This document shows positions 1-9,630 of a stretch of 64,000 bases of DNA, piece after piece. The notes under the pieces were generated by a model that was not told where the DNA came from, searched no databases, and saw nothing but the letters and a program-made list of their open reading frames with translations. Source of the stretch: Heterodera schachtii (taxonomy: Eukaryota; Nematoda; Chromadorea; Rhabditida; Heteroderidae); contig SIJG01000009.1 of NCBI GenBank assembly GCA_023374025.1, positions 464,026-528,025 of the forward strand. Reading direction: 5' to 3'. Every line of letters begins with the position of its first letter. Positions within the stretch are counted from its first letter, which is position 1. A program made the translations under genes and the position numbers.

Positions 1-9
1 CGAATTAGG

Positions 10-545
10 GTTCGGGGTTCGGAATTGGTCGAAATGGATGCCGGATTCGTGTTCAGCGACCCCGAAAATTCAAGCCCCGAACCAGGATTCGAACAGAAAG
101 TCAAAAATTCATTTTCGATCAAAATGTTCGAATTTCACATTTTTGTTCAAACTTTGTTTTAAATAAATGGAACCGAAGCGAAAATCATAATTGTTTTGAT
201 AAAAGATCATTTAATGTTTTTTAGACGAAAAAAAGCGAAAGTCGAAATTTACTTTTGTTCGAATTCGGGTTCGAAATTAGTCGAAATGTTTGCCGGATAA
301 GTGGTCATTGACCCCGAAACCCCTTGGAAACATCTTTCAGGACTTTAGAAAACTAAATTTTTTTCGAAAAATGGAGATGGACAAATTAAAAAATGTGACT
401 TTTTATTCGAGTCCAAGTTTGGGTTTGGAATTGGTCGAAATGGGTGTCCGAATCGGTTTTCCCGACCCTGATTGGTAAAAACTAATTTTTAACTTTTTTA
501 GATCCGAGTTCGGGGTGTGTAATTCGTTGAAATGGATGTAAGAAA
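10..545. repeat. Degenerate repeat units with GGTCGAAATGG core
   Basis: Four diverged units begin near 10, 255, 410 and 495. Each contains a variant of TTCGGAATTGGTCGAAATGG, followed by a GACCCCGAAA-like block. Further copies occur in the right arm (9350-9410, 9545-9620) and as isolated units near 10555-10640 and 30345-30410. This is a dispersed, partly tandem family with no coding capacity visible. Confidence 0.6.
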
Positions 546-882
546 TTTGCCGATAGGCACTGCATGGGAGTTTAATAAAAAATATTTTTTGAAGCCGTAA
601 ATGCTGGACCGAACTGTCCGAAAAAGCCTTAAGAGATGGAGTGGTCCTAGAAAAATTTTAATTATCCCTTTCTGAAATTTTAAAAAAATTGGTAATAGTA
701 CCGATCAGGGATGGCATTCCGAGGCCCCAAAAATTTTCGGAAATCGGAAATCGGAAGACGGAAATCGGAATTCCGTGCCATCTCTGGTACCGATGGTTGC
801 ACCCTTTTTCCAAAAAATCAACAATTTTTTATCTTCAAAAAGGCATTTTAGGAGTTTCCCAAATCTTCCCTGTGAGACTCAC

Positions 883-1221
883 CTTAAAAATGTTTTCAAA
901 TGTAAACGGAGCACCAGGAAGAGGCAATGGCGGTGCTGCGACAACAAATTGTTGAACATTTCCTGAAAATTTACTAATTATCTTAACGATTTAAATATCT
1001 AACCAAATTAGCATTTTATCCAAAATATGGCCAAAAGATTCCGTTTCCCATCCAACGGCGGCAGCTAAGCCACCAACCTGTCAGCGGCCCCACCCCCGTT
1101 TTTGTTAAAGGCGCTGCAAAAATATTGAAAATTGCTTGCCTTCTTGGGGAAGAGCGGCAGCATTCAGATCCGCAATATTCTGCGTCGCTTGTGCAGCAGC
1201 ATGCTGGGCAAATTCGTCCAT
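883..1221 (-). pseudogene. FtsH-like protease, first two exons (inverted-repeat copy)
   Basis: Exon 1 is 1221-1140, beginning MDEFAQHAAAQATQNIADLN, and ends at a GC donor (GAAG|GCAAGC). Exon 2 is 962-883 and encodes a proline-rich stretch ending FTFENIFK before a GTGAGT donor. Both match exons 1 and 2 of the plus-strand gene starting at 8653, with several substitutions but no stop or frameshift. The ATP-binding and protease exons would lie left of the window if they exist, so whether this is a second functional gene or a truncated copy cannot be decided. The reading frame and both splice phases are preserved in both arms, which argues that coding constraint acted at least until the arms formed. 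Function is inferred only from the longer copy. Confidence 0.5.
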
Positions 1222-2246
1222 TTTTTTTGTAATATTTTAACAAATGTCTGACAGATAAAAATAAAAAATTATTTAAAGCGCTTTGAATCACTTGAAGGGA
1301 GTGAACTTAAAAGCCGCAGATTTGTATGTGCCGACAGATCGCTTTTTATTTTTGAAATACGGGGGATTTTAAATGGGTTTACTCCGAAAAAATTTGGCAT
1401 CATTTCATAGCTCTTGATTTTAGCTCTTCCGAAATTAGAGAATGGAATCAACCCATCGCAATTTGAGCACATGACAATTGAACCCAAATTAAAAAAGACA
1501 CTTGAGTACCGGAGAAAACTGAGGCACCAAAAAACATTTTGACAAAGTGAATGGTGGGGCGAGACAGAGGGGGGAAGAAGCATTCTGACAGGCGATTGAC
1601 TACGAGGGCTGCCCAAACCAAAGTACTGAAATGTCCTTTTACACCGGGACTCAGTTGTTATGGAGTTGAATCAATTTCTTCCTCTGCTTTGCTTTTTGGC
1701 TTTTTCAGTTCATTTCCGTACATTTAAACCGTTTTTAGACGAAAAACGAATATAAAATTTAAAACTTTTGTCCTTTTGTTTGAATTTTAGTCCGGGTTTG
1801 GGTTGCAAAACCGAGGACCAAAGAAATACTTTTTATTTGAAAATTTCAGGGGGGTCTCCAAACAGAAAAGTTCCTCAAGCACCAATTTTAGGGTTTCGAT
1901 TATTTTCTCCCATGATTTTTTCGTATTAATATATATTTCACTGGGATAAAGTTTCCATGGTGCTCAGATGGCGTCGGTTCGACCTAATTCTTCGCTTTTT
2001 TGATCAAACTCATTAAGCGATTTCGAATGATACCAAATGTAGTAAAACAGTTATTCAGCATTTAGAAATTAGCTTTGAACCTCCCAAAGAAATAAATGAT
2101 GACAAATCAGCAGCCTATGGACCTTGGGGAAATATGTTTTTCTGAATATGAGATCAATGTAGAAATCGTCAGGTCCACACTCACATAAGAGAAAACCGTA
2201 ATTTTATTGGGCGGTGCCAATGCACAGCCGCTGCCCCCTAAGGCCA

Positions 2247-2440
2247 TTGAGAGAGAGAGAGAGAGATGAAAAAAGAAAAAGATGAAATGCAGTGAGTGAG
2301 AGAGAGAGAGCGAAAAGAAAGAGATGAAATGCAGTGAGTGAGAGAGAGAGAGAGAGAAAGGAAAGAAAGAGATGAAATGCAATGAGAGATAGAGCGCGGA
2401 TGAGAGAATGATGAGCGGGAAGAGCGAGATAAAGAGTAAA
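2247..2440. repeat. GA microsatellite, left arm
   Basis: Long runs of AG dinucleotide are interrupted by regular AAAGAGATGAAATGCAGTGA units. The same structure is present inverted at 7480-7625. Long reading frames here encode only Ser/Leu/Phe repeats and are not genes. Confidence 0.9.
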
Positions 2441-2837
2441 GACAAACACCCAAAATATTTGTGTTTATGCAATGACAAAGCACCTTTTGTTGTTTTTTTT
2501 AGTTGGTTTAAAAGTGCTTATGCTTAGGAAATGAATACCCGCAGGCCATTTAAATTAGAGAGAGCGAAGAGAGAAAAAGCAAGAAAAAGAAAGAGAGAGA
2601 AAGATGGGTTAGAAAGACAAAGAATGGCTGAAACGGAAAGGAAGACTTGAAAGTAGAAAGGGAGAGAACAAAGCACATAAATGTGTAGAGAGAATGGCAT
2701 GAAAAGGAAAAAAGAATGCAAGAGGTGTCGAGAGAAAAGAGAGAACAGACAGGCAGACAGAAAACGCATTAGCAGCCGGACCTTTGATTATAATAAATAA
2801 CACATACATAATACATACACCCGAAACTGATCAGTAG

Positions 2838-3394
2838 TGTCGGTGTTGGTGATCATTGGAAGAGAAGGGCCGTCGACCGTTTCCACGACTTCGCAATTTT
2901 TGCCGCATTCGTAATTGTCTGCCGCTTTTTCTTCTTTTTCACCAGCACTGAATCCGTCCCCGCTTGTCCAATTGTCCTTCCCGTGGCTATATTACTTCCT
3001 TTTCCCTGATTCTTTGAATTTGGTTTTGCATTTCGTTTTATTTTATTTTTATTAAATTCATAAAAAATGAAAAAGGGAGCTTATTTTTAATGTTTTTGTT
3101 GGATAAGGATCAAAGATCACTCACTCCTCATCACTGTTATTGACTTTTCCTCTCCCCCTTTCTCTGTCACACACTATTTCAATTGTCTCTCTCTCTGCCT
3201 ATCTCTTCCACATTTCTCTGACCCAACGTCTTTATAAGTGTGCCCATTTCCTCACTCATGGCTCTCCGCTCCATTCATTTCGCATTGGACATTTTTATTA
3301 TTTTATTCTCCTCCGTCGCTGCACTCCTCCGACCTCATCAATTTGTGCATTTATTTTTATTTGTGTTTATTAATAAATTGTTGATACATAACAA
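2838..3394 (+). repeat. Probable 5' LTR of the Gypsy-like element
   Basis: The stretch starts TGTCGGTGTTGG, ends with ATACATAACA (TG...CA boundaries), contains a TATAAG box near 3231 and an AATAAA near 3372, and is followed four bases later by TTGGCGCAGTC, which looks like a tRNA primer-binding site. No second full copy lies downstream of the polyprotein. Only about 20 bp of the start recurs, inverted, at 7003-7022. Boundaries are approximate. Confidence 0.5.
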
Positions 3395-3398
3395 TTTT

Positions 3399-3694
3399 GG
3401 CGCAGTCAGCAGCAGCAGATAAATTCTGCACATCATCAAGCCAAATCAAGGCTAATTCTGCAAAATCTTCAAGCCAAATCAAGGCATATTTGCAAAATCT
3501 TCAAGCCAAATCAAGGCATAATTCTGCAAGCCTAATTTTGGCACTTCAAAAGCCTGGGCGGCTTTCATCGGACATCGACAAAAACTGATCACCTGGGTGG
3601 TGTAAGTTCCGCTGGGTGCGGTTTCTCATCAACAAAAACTGATCACCTGGGGGGGTGTAAGGTTCCGCTGGGTGCGGTTTAATCAACAATCAAA
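3399..3694 (+). other. Retroelement leader with tandem repeats
   Basis: A primer-binding-like TGGCGCAGTC is followed by three units of about 30 bp built on AAGCCAAATCAAGGC (3437-3530). Next come two copies of a roughly 60-bp unit that each contain CTGATCACCTGGG and CCGCTGGGTGCGGTTT (3582-3690). The polyprotein ATG follows. The second unit is a candidate RNA stem, since CCGC and GCGG flank a short loop. Confidence 0.55.
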
Positions 3695-6550
3695 ATGGAC
3701 GCACAACAACTTCAGCAAATTTTGGACGCAGCTCTAAAAAAATCAGCCGAAGTTTTTGCCGCCGCACTCAACATTCAAAATCAAAACCCAAACCCAGGGT
3801 CATCCACAACGGCATCACTTGCGGCATCAATCAATGCCCGCCTCGAAAAATTCAATTATAATCCAGAGGTTGGACAGACATACGACGCTTGGTTGAATCG
3901 ATACGGAAAAATCGTTCAACAAGACGGCGCTTCGCTCCCAGAGCAGTCCAAAGTCCAACTTTTGGTCGGAAAATTAGATGAGGAGGAATACAAACGGTAC
4001 GTTGACAGCATTGCCCCTAAAGCGACCGAACAATTCAATTGGCTCGAAACCGTGACAAATCTGAAAAAGATTTTCGGTGAGACAAGGTCACTTTTCCTCC
4101 GCCGTTTCGACTGTTTTCAAATTCGCCAAAGCCAAAATCAAGACCTTTCGAGTCTTTTGGCACAAATCAATTCATCGTGTGAAAACGCCGAATTGGATTT
4201 GAAGAAAGAAGAGCTAAAGTGCATGATTCTCATCATCTCTTTACGCGACGAATTTTCGGATTTGAAACAGCGATGTCTCCAGCGGATGGAAGAAGCCCGA
4301 ACCAATGGGAAAAGCATTACCCTACAGGAATTGGGCGAAGAATGCAAAAAGTACCAAATTTTGAAGGAAAGCACATTGGCACTCAGCACAAAACAATACA
4401 ACGCCAATGCCATTCGTGCCAAACCACAACAAGTTAAGGACAAGGCAGACGCAACAAAGCATTACGCCAAACGAAAAGCGGTTCCAAAACCGTATGAGAG
4501 CAACAACAAATTGCCAACCCGTCCATGCCCATCATGCGGGAACAAAAACCACTGGCGCTCTGATTGTTGGCACAAAGATGCCAAATGCCCAAAGTGTGGA
4601 AAAATCGGCCACCTCGGCAAAGTTTGCCGAAGCAATTCTTCAATTCGCCACATCCAAACGGTGAATACCACTGAAAGGCATGCACAAATCAACACAGTCA
4701 TCATTGACTTAAATTGCATGGAAATCAACGCAGACCATCCAAAATGGTGGAAAATACCAATCAAAGTGAATGGCTCAGATTATCCAATGCATGTTGATTC
4801 CGGCGCACAAATCACATTATTCACAATCCAAACATGGATTCAAATGGGCAAACCGCCGTTGATGTCAGCACAAATTCGCGTCAAAAATTGCAATGACCAA
4901 ACATTTGCAATTAAAGGACAATTCATGTGCGAAGTGCAATACATGGATCGTCCACCAATGAAATTGTTGGCCTATGTGAGCCCCGAAATTAGCCATAATT
5001 TATTGGGCATGCCATGGATTGAAGCTTTGGAGGTGATCCCAAAAGAGATTATACATCCAAATCTTCATCCAAAAATCAATACAATTTCAACGAAAGTCAA
5101 CGAAATCAAAGACACGGAGACATTAATTTCGGCGCTCAAGTCAACACACTCCGATGTCTTCAGCCCAGAATTAGGTCATTGCACCAAATTCAAGGCCAAT
5201 CTCATTCTGAAAAACGGTGCAAAGCCTATCTATTGCAAGGCAAGACCAGTTCCACATGGCGCTTTGGACGACGTAAATGCCGAAATAGATCGTCTACTGC
5301 AAATGGAGGCAATCAAGCCCATCGAATTTAGCCACTGGGCCGCGCCAATTCTGGCAGTTAAAAAGAGGAATGGCAAAACACGCGTGTGTATCGATTTTTC
5401 CACTGGATTAAACGACGCACTTGAGCTACACCGCCATCCGCTGCCACGTCCTGACGACATTTACAATGCAATCGCCGGGTCTAAATATTTCTCGCGCCTC
5501 GATTTGCGCGACGCTTATCTGCAATTGGAATTGTCTGATGAGTCTAAAAAGCTGTGTACGATCAACACACACCGCGGACTCTTCCAATGCCAGCGTTTAC
5601 CATTCGGCGTAAAATCAGCGCCCGCAATTTTTCAAAGTTTGATGGACAAAATCATCACACCAATCAATGGCGCATTCGTCTATCTCGATGATGTGATAAT
5701 CGCCAACACGACACTCGATCAGCACGTCAAAACAATTTCCAAAGTTTTCGACAAAATCAAACAATTCGGTCTAAGAATCCAACTGGAAAAGTGCAGTTTT
5801 CTTCAAAAAGAAACGGTTTTTCTTGGCCATATTATTTCTGAAAATAGTATACGCCCGGACCCATCAAGAGCCGAGGCTATTCGAAAAATGCCAGCGCCAC
5901 ACGACAAGTCGACTCTTCGGTCCTTCCTTGGAGCGCTCACTTATTACGGCAAATTCATCAAACAAATGCGCGAAATAAGAAGCCCATTGGATGAATTGCT
6001 CAAAAAGGATATGCCGTGGAATTGGGAAAGTGATCAACAAAAATCCTTCGAGAAAGCTAAAGAAATTATGCTTTCGGATTTATTGCTGACGCATTTCGAC
6101 CCCAAATTGCCGATCATTGTGGCCGCTGATGCACCAAAAGGAGGAATTGGTGCCACAATCAGCCATCAAATTCTCGACAAAAGTGAACGTGTCATTGAAC
6201 ACGCATCATGCACTTTCTCGGCTGCTCAACAAAATTACAGCCAAATCGAAAAGGAGGCTTTAGGATTGGTATTTGCGGTACAAAAATTTCACCGCATGCT
6301 CTACGGCAGGAAATTCACTCTTCTGACCGATCACAAGCCCCTACTGGCAATCTTCGGATCAACAAAAGGCATACCAATTTATTCAGCCAGCCGACTTCAA
6401 CGCTGGGCGTTAATTTTGTCAAATTACGAATTTGATATTAAATACGTCAACACAAAGGCATTCGGAAATGCAGATGTACTTTCGAGGCTCATCGCAAATT
6501 ACCCGAGGCCATCGGAAGACATTCTCATCGCAAACATCTGCAATGACTAA
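3695..6550 (+). CDS. Gypsy-type Gag-Pol polyprotein without integrase
   Basis: An uninterrupted 951-residue frame. Domains in order: an alpha-helical Gag-like region (about 1-250); two CCHC zinc knuckles of spacing C-x2-C-x4-H-x4-C near residues 278 and 297; a retropepsin active site, HVDSGAQ, with the Asp at about 368; reverse transcriptase with the YLDD box at about 663; and RNase H with a catalytic Asp (ADAPKG) at about 812 and the TDHKPL motif downstream. The frame stops shortly after the RNase H connection region (HADVLSRL-like NADVLSRL). No HHCC or DDE integrase domain appears in any frame before the right repeat arm. The order PR-RT-RH is that of Ty3/Gypsy elements. With no integrase and no 3' LTR, the copy should be unable to insert by itself, although the protein frame is intact. 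Confidence 0.93.
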   Translation: MDAQQLQQILDAALKKSAEVFAAALNIQNQNPNPGSSTTASLAASINARLEKFNYNPEVGQTYDAWLNRYGKIVQQDGASLPEQSKVQLLVGKLDEEEYKRYVDSIAPKATEQFNWLETVTNLKKIFGETRSLFLRRFDCFQIRQSQNQDLSSLLAQINSSCENAELDLKKEELKCMILIISLRDEFSDLKQRCLQRMEEARTNGKSITLQELGEECKKYQILKESTLALSTKQYNANAIRAKPQQVKDKADATKHYAKRKAVPKPYESNNKLPTRPCPSCGNKNHWRSDCWHKDAKCPKCGKIGHLGKVCRSNSSIRHIQTVNTTERHAQINTVIIDLNCMEINADHPKWWKIPIKVNGSDYPMHVDSGAQITLFTIQTWIQMGKPPLMSAQIRVKNCNDQTFAIKGQFMCEVQYMDRPPMKLLAYVSPEISHNLLGMPWIEALEVIPKEIIHPNLHPKINTISTKVNEIKDTETLISALKSTHSDVFSPELGHCTKFKANLILKNGAKPIYCKARPVPHGALDDVNAEIDRLLQMEAIKPIEFSHWAAPILAVKKRNGKTRVCIDFSTGLNDALELHRHPLPRPDDIYNAIAGSKYFSRLDLRDAYLQLELSDESKKLCTINTHRGLFQCQRLPFGVKSAPAIFQSLMDKIITPINGAFVYLDDVIIANTTLDQHVKTISKVFDKIKQFGLRIQLEKCSFLQKETVFLGHIISENSIRPDPSRAEAIRKMPAPHDKSTLRSFLGALTYYGKFIKQMREIRSPLDELLKKDMPWNWESDQQKSFEKAKEIMLSDLLLTHFDPKLPIIVAADAPKGGIGATISHQILDKSERVIEHASCTFSAAQQNYSQIEKEALGLVFAVQKFHRMLYGRKFTLLTDHKPLLAIFGSTKGIPIYSASRLQRWALILSNYEFDIKYVNTKAFGNADVLSRLIANYPRPSEDILIANICND

Positions 6551-7001
6551 TGGAAAGAGATATTTTTAAGGACTCATATAATTTTTCTCAATTTGATTAT
6601 TAAGGACACCGATTTTGCAGGAGTGCTCAATTTTCATAATAAATGATGAAAAATGATCAAATTTATGCTAATAATAAACATTAATCATCATTTGCCATTC
6701 ATTCATTTTTGTCAGATTGCCTGGAACGATAATGTTTGCCCCGGCGGGGCATTTGTGTATTTTTATTGGATGGGTGGGGGGGGGGGCGCTGCTGAGGGGA
6801 GGAAACAAATGAAATGATCCATTCTCAAAAAGTTACTCGACATTTTCAACAAGTCCAGAGCAGGGATTTACTGACCATAAAATATCGGACACAATCATTT
6901 CTATCTCTTTTTAATGCAATTTGTAAAGACATCAAAAAACTCAAAATTAAATTTGCAATTGATGAATTCGAATGAATAGCACAAATTTCTCCCCCCCCCC
7001 C
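6551..7001. other. 3' flank of the retroelement, no gene
   Basis: AT-rich sequence with a 13-bp G run near 6777 and a C run at 6990-7001 that directly abuts the inverted-repeat arm. I see no integrase fragment or LTR match. The G/C homopolymers could be remnants of a polypurine tract or simple slippage. Confidence 0.5.
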
Positions 7002-9630
7002 CACTGATCACCAACACCGACACTACTGATCAGTTTAAGGTGTATGTATTGTGTATGTGTTATTTATTATAATCAAAGGTCCGGCTGCTAATGCGTTTTC
7101 TGTCTGCCTGTCTGTTCTCTCTTTTCTCTCGACCCCTCTTGCATTCTTTTTTCCTTTTCATGCCATTCTCTCTACACATTTATGTGCTTTATTCTCTCCC
7201 TTTCTACTTTCAAGTCTTCCTTTCCGTTTCAGCCATTCTTTGTCTTTCTAACCCATCTTCTCTCTCTTTCTTTTTCTTGCTTTTTCTCTCTTCGCTCTCT
7301 CTAATTTAAATGGCCTGCGGGTATTCATTTCCTAAACATAAGCACTTTTTTAAACCAACTAAAGAAAACAACAAAAGGTGCTTTGTCATTGCATAAACAC
7401 AAATATTTTGGGTGTTTGTCTTTACTCTTTATCTCGCTCTTCCCGCTCATCATTCTCTCATCCGCGCTCTATCTCTCATTGCATTTCATCTCTTTCTTTC
7501 CTTTCTCTCTCTCTCTCTCACTCACTGCATTTCATCTCCTTCTTTTCGCTCTCTCTCTCTCTCTCTCTCTCACTCACTGCATTTCATCTCTTTCTTTTTT
7601 CATCTCTCTCTCTCTCTCAATGGCCTTAGGGGGCAGCGGCTGTGCATTGGCACCGCCCAATAAAATTACGGTTATCTCTTATGTGAGTGTGGACCTGACG
7701 ATTTCTACATTGATCTCCATATTCAGAAAAACATATTTCCCCAAGGTCCATAGGCTGCTTTGTCATCATTTATTTCTTTGGGAGGTTCAAAGCTAATTTC
7801 TAAATGCTGAATAACTGTTTTACTACATTTGGTATCATTCGAAATCTCTTAATGAGTTTGATCAAAAAAGCGAAGAATTAAGTCGAACCGATGCCATCTG
7901 AGCACCAGGGAAACCTTATCCCAGTGAAATATATATTAGTACGAAAAAATCATGGGAGAAAATAATCGAAACCCTAAAATTGGTGCTTGAGGAACTTTTC
8001 TGTTTTGAGACCCCCCAGTGAAATTTTCAAATAAAAGGTATTTCTAGGGTCCTCGGTTTTGCAACCCAAACCCGGACCAAAATTCAAACAAAAGGACAAA
8101 ATTTTTAAATTTTCTATTCGAGTTTTTCGTCTAAAAACGGTTTAAATGTACGGAAATAAACTGAAAAAGCCAAAAAGCAAAGCAGAGGAAGAAATTGATC
8201 CAACTCCATAACAACTGAGTCCCGGTGTAAAAGGACATTTCAGTACTTTGGGTTTGGGCAGCCCTCGTAGTCAATCGCCTGTCAGAATGCTTCCTCCCTC
8301 CCTCTGTCTCGCCCCACCATTCACTTTTCTGTCAAAATGTTTTTTTTGGTGCCTCAGTTTTCTCCGATACTCAAGTGTCTTTTTTAATTTGGGTTCATTT
8401 GTCATGTGCTCAAATTACGATGGGTCGATTCCATTCTCTAATTTCGGAAGAGCTAATCAAGAGCTATGGAATGATGCCAAATTTTTTCGGAGTAAACCCA
8501 TTTAAAATCCCCCGTATTTCAAAAATGGAAAAAGCGATCTGTCGGCACATACAAATCTGCGGCTTTTAAGTTCACTCCCTTCAAATGATTCAAAGCGCTT
8601 TAAATAATTTTTTATTTTTATCTGTCAGACATTTCTTAAAATATTACAAAAAATGGACGAATTTGCTCAGCATGCTGCTGTGCAAGCGACGAAGAATGTT
8701 GCGGATCTGAATGCAGCCGCTCTTCCCCAAGAAGGCAAGCGATTTTCAATATTTTTGAGCGCGCTTTAACGAAAACGGGGAATGTGGGGCCGCTGAACAG
8801 GCTGGTGGCTTAGCTGCCGCCGTGGATGGGAAACGGAATCTTTTTATTTTGAATAAAATGCTAATTTGGTTAGATATTTGAAATCGTTAAGATAATTAGT
8901 AAATTTTCAGGAAATGTTCAACAATTGGTTGTCTCAGCACCGCCATTGCCTCTTCCTGGTGCGCCGTTCACATTTGAAAACATTTTTGAGGTGAGTCTCA
9001 CAGGGAAGATTTGGGAAACTTCTAAAATGCCTTTTTCAAGATAAAAAATTGTTGATTTTTTCGAAAAAGGGTGCAACCATCGGTACTATAACCAATTTTT
9101 TTAATTTCAGAAAGATGGATAATTAAAATTTCTAGAGCCACTCCATCTCTTAAGGGCTTTTTCGGACATTTTGGTCCAGCATTTACGGCTTCAAAAGATT
9201 TTTTTATCAAACTCCCAGGCAATGCCATTCGGCAAATTTCTTACATCCAATTCAACGAATTACAGAAGTCCGAACCCGGATTCTAAAAAAGTTAAGTTTT
9301 TCACCAAAATTCAGATTTATTAAATAAAGCGCTTTTGAGTCTCTTCAGGGTCGGGAAAACCGATTCGGACACCCATTTCGACCAATTCCGAACCCCAAAC
9401 TTGGACTCAAAAAAATTTCAAATTTTATAATTTCTCCATCTTCATTTTTAGAAAAAAATTTATTTTGCATAAGTCATGAAAACATGTTTCAAAGGGTTTC
9501 GGGTCGCTGATCATGTATTTTTATTCTCGAGTTAAGTCAATTTAGGGATTTTCAGGGTCGGAGAATCGGACTATGATATCCATTTCGACACTCAATTCCC
9601 GGACCCGAATTCGAACAAATAGTATAAAAT
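7002..9630. repeat. Right arm of the large inverted repeat
   Basis: Reverse complement of the left arm. From centre outward: TGATCACCAACACCGACA, the CT microsatellite, the MDEFAQHAA exon at 8653, its second exon at 8911, and the GGTCGAAATGG mosaic. Similarity fades around 9540-9630, where only the mosaic units remain alignable. Confidence 0.9.
7480..7625. repeat. CT microsatellite, right arm
   Basis: Inverted counterpart of the GA tract in the left arm. The number of CT dinucleotides differs between arms, as expected from slippage after duplication. Confidence 0.9.

Larger units (their letters stand above)
1..2853. repeat. Left arm of a large inverted repeat
   Basis: Read in reverse complement, this stretch matches 7002-9630 almost base for base. 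Matching landmarks are the GA/CT microsatellite, the MDEFAQHAA exon, the mosaic around 300-540, and the inner end where the string ACTGATCAGTAGTGTCGG at 2825 recurs inverted at 7001-7030. The arm may continue left of the window. It carries two exons of an FtsH-like gene on the minus strand (883-1221). Small indels and substitutions between arms mean they are not being fully homogenised. Confidence 0.9.

Noticed and set aside
2107..2483. Overlapping long frames rich in Ser, Leu and His
   Set aside because: They are translations of GA/CT microsatellite in all frames, mirrored in both repeat arms; no other coding sign.
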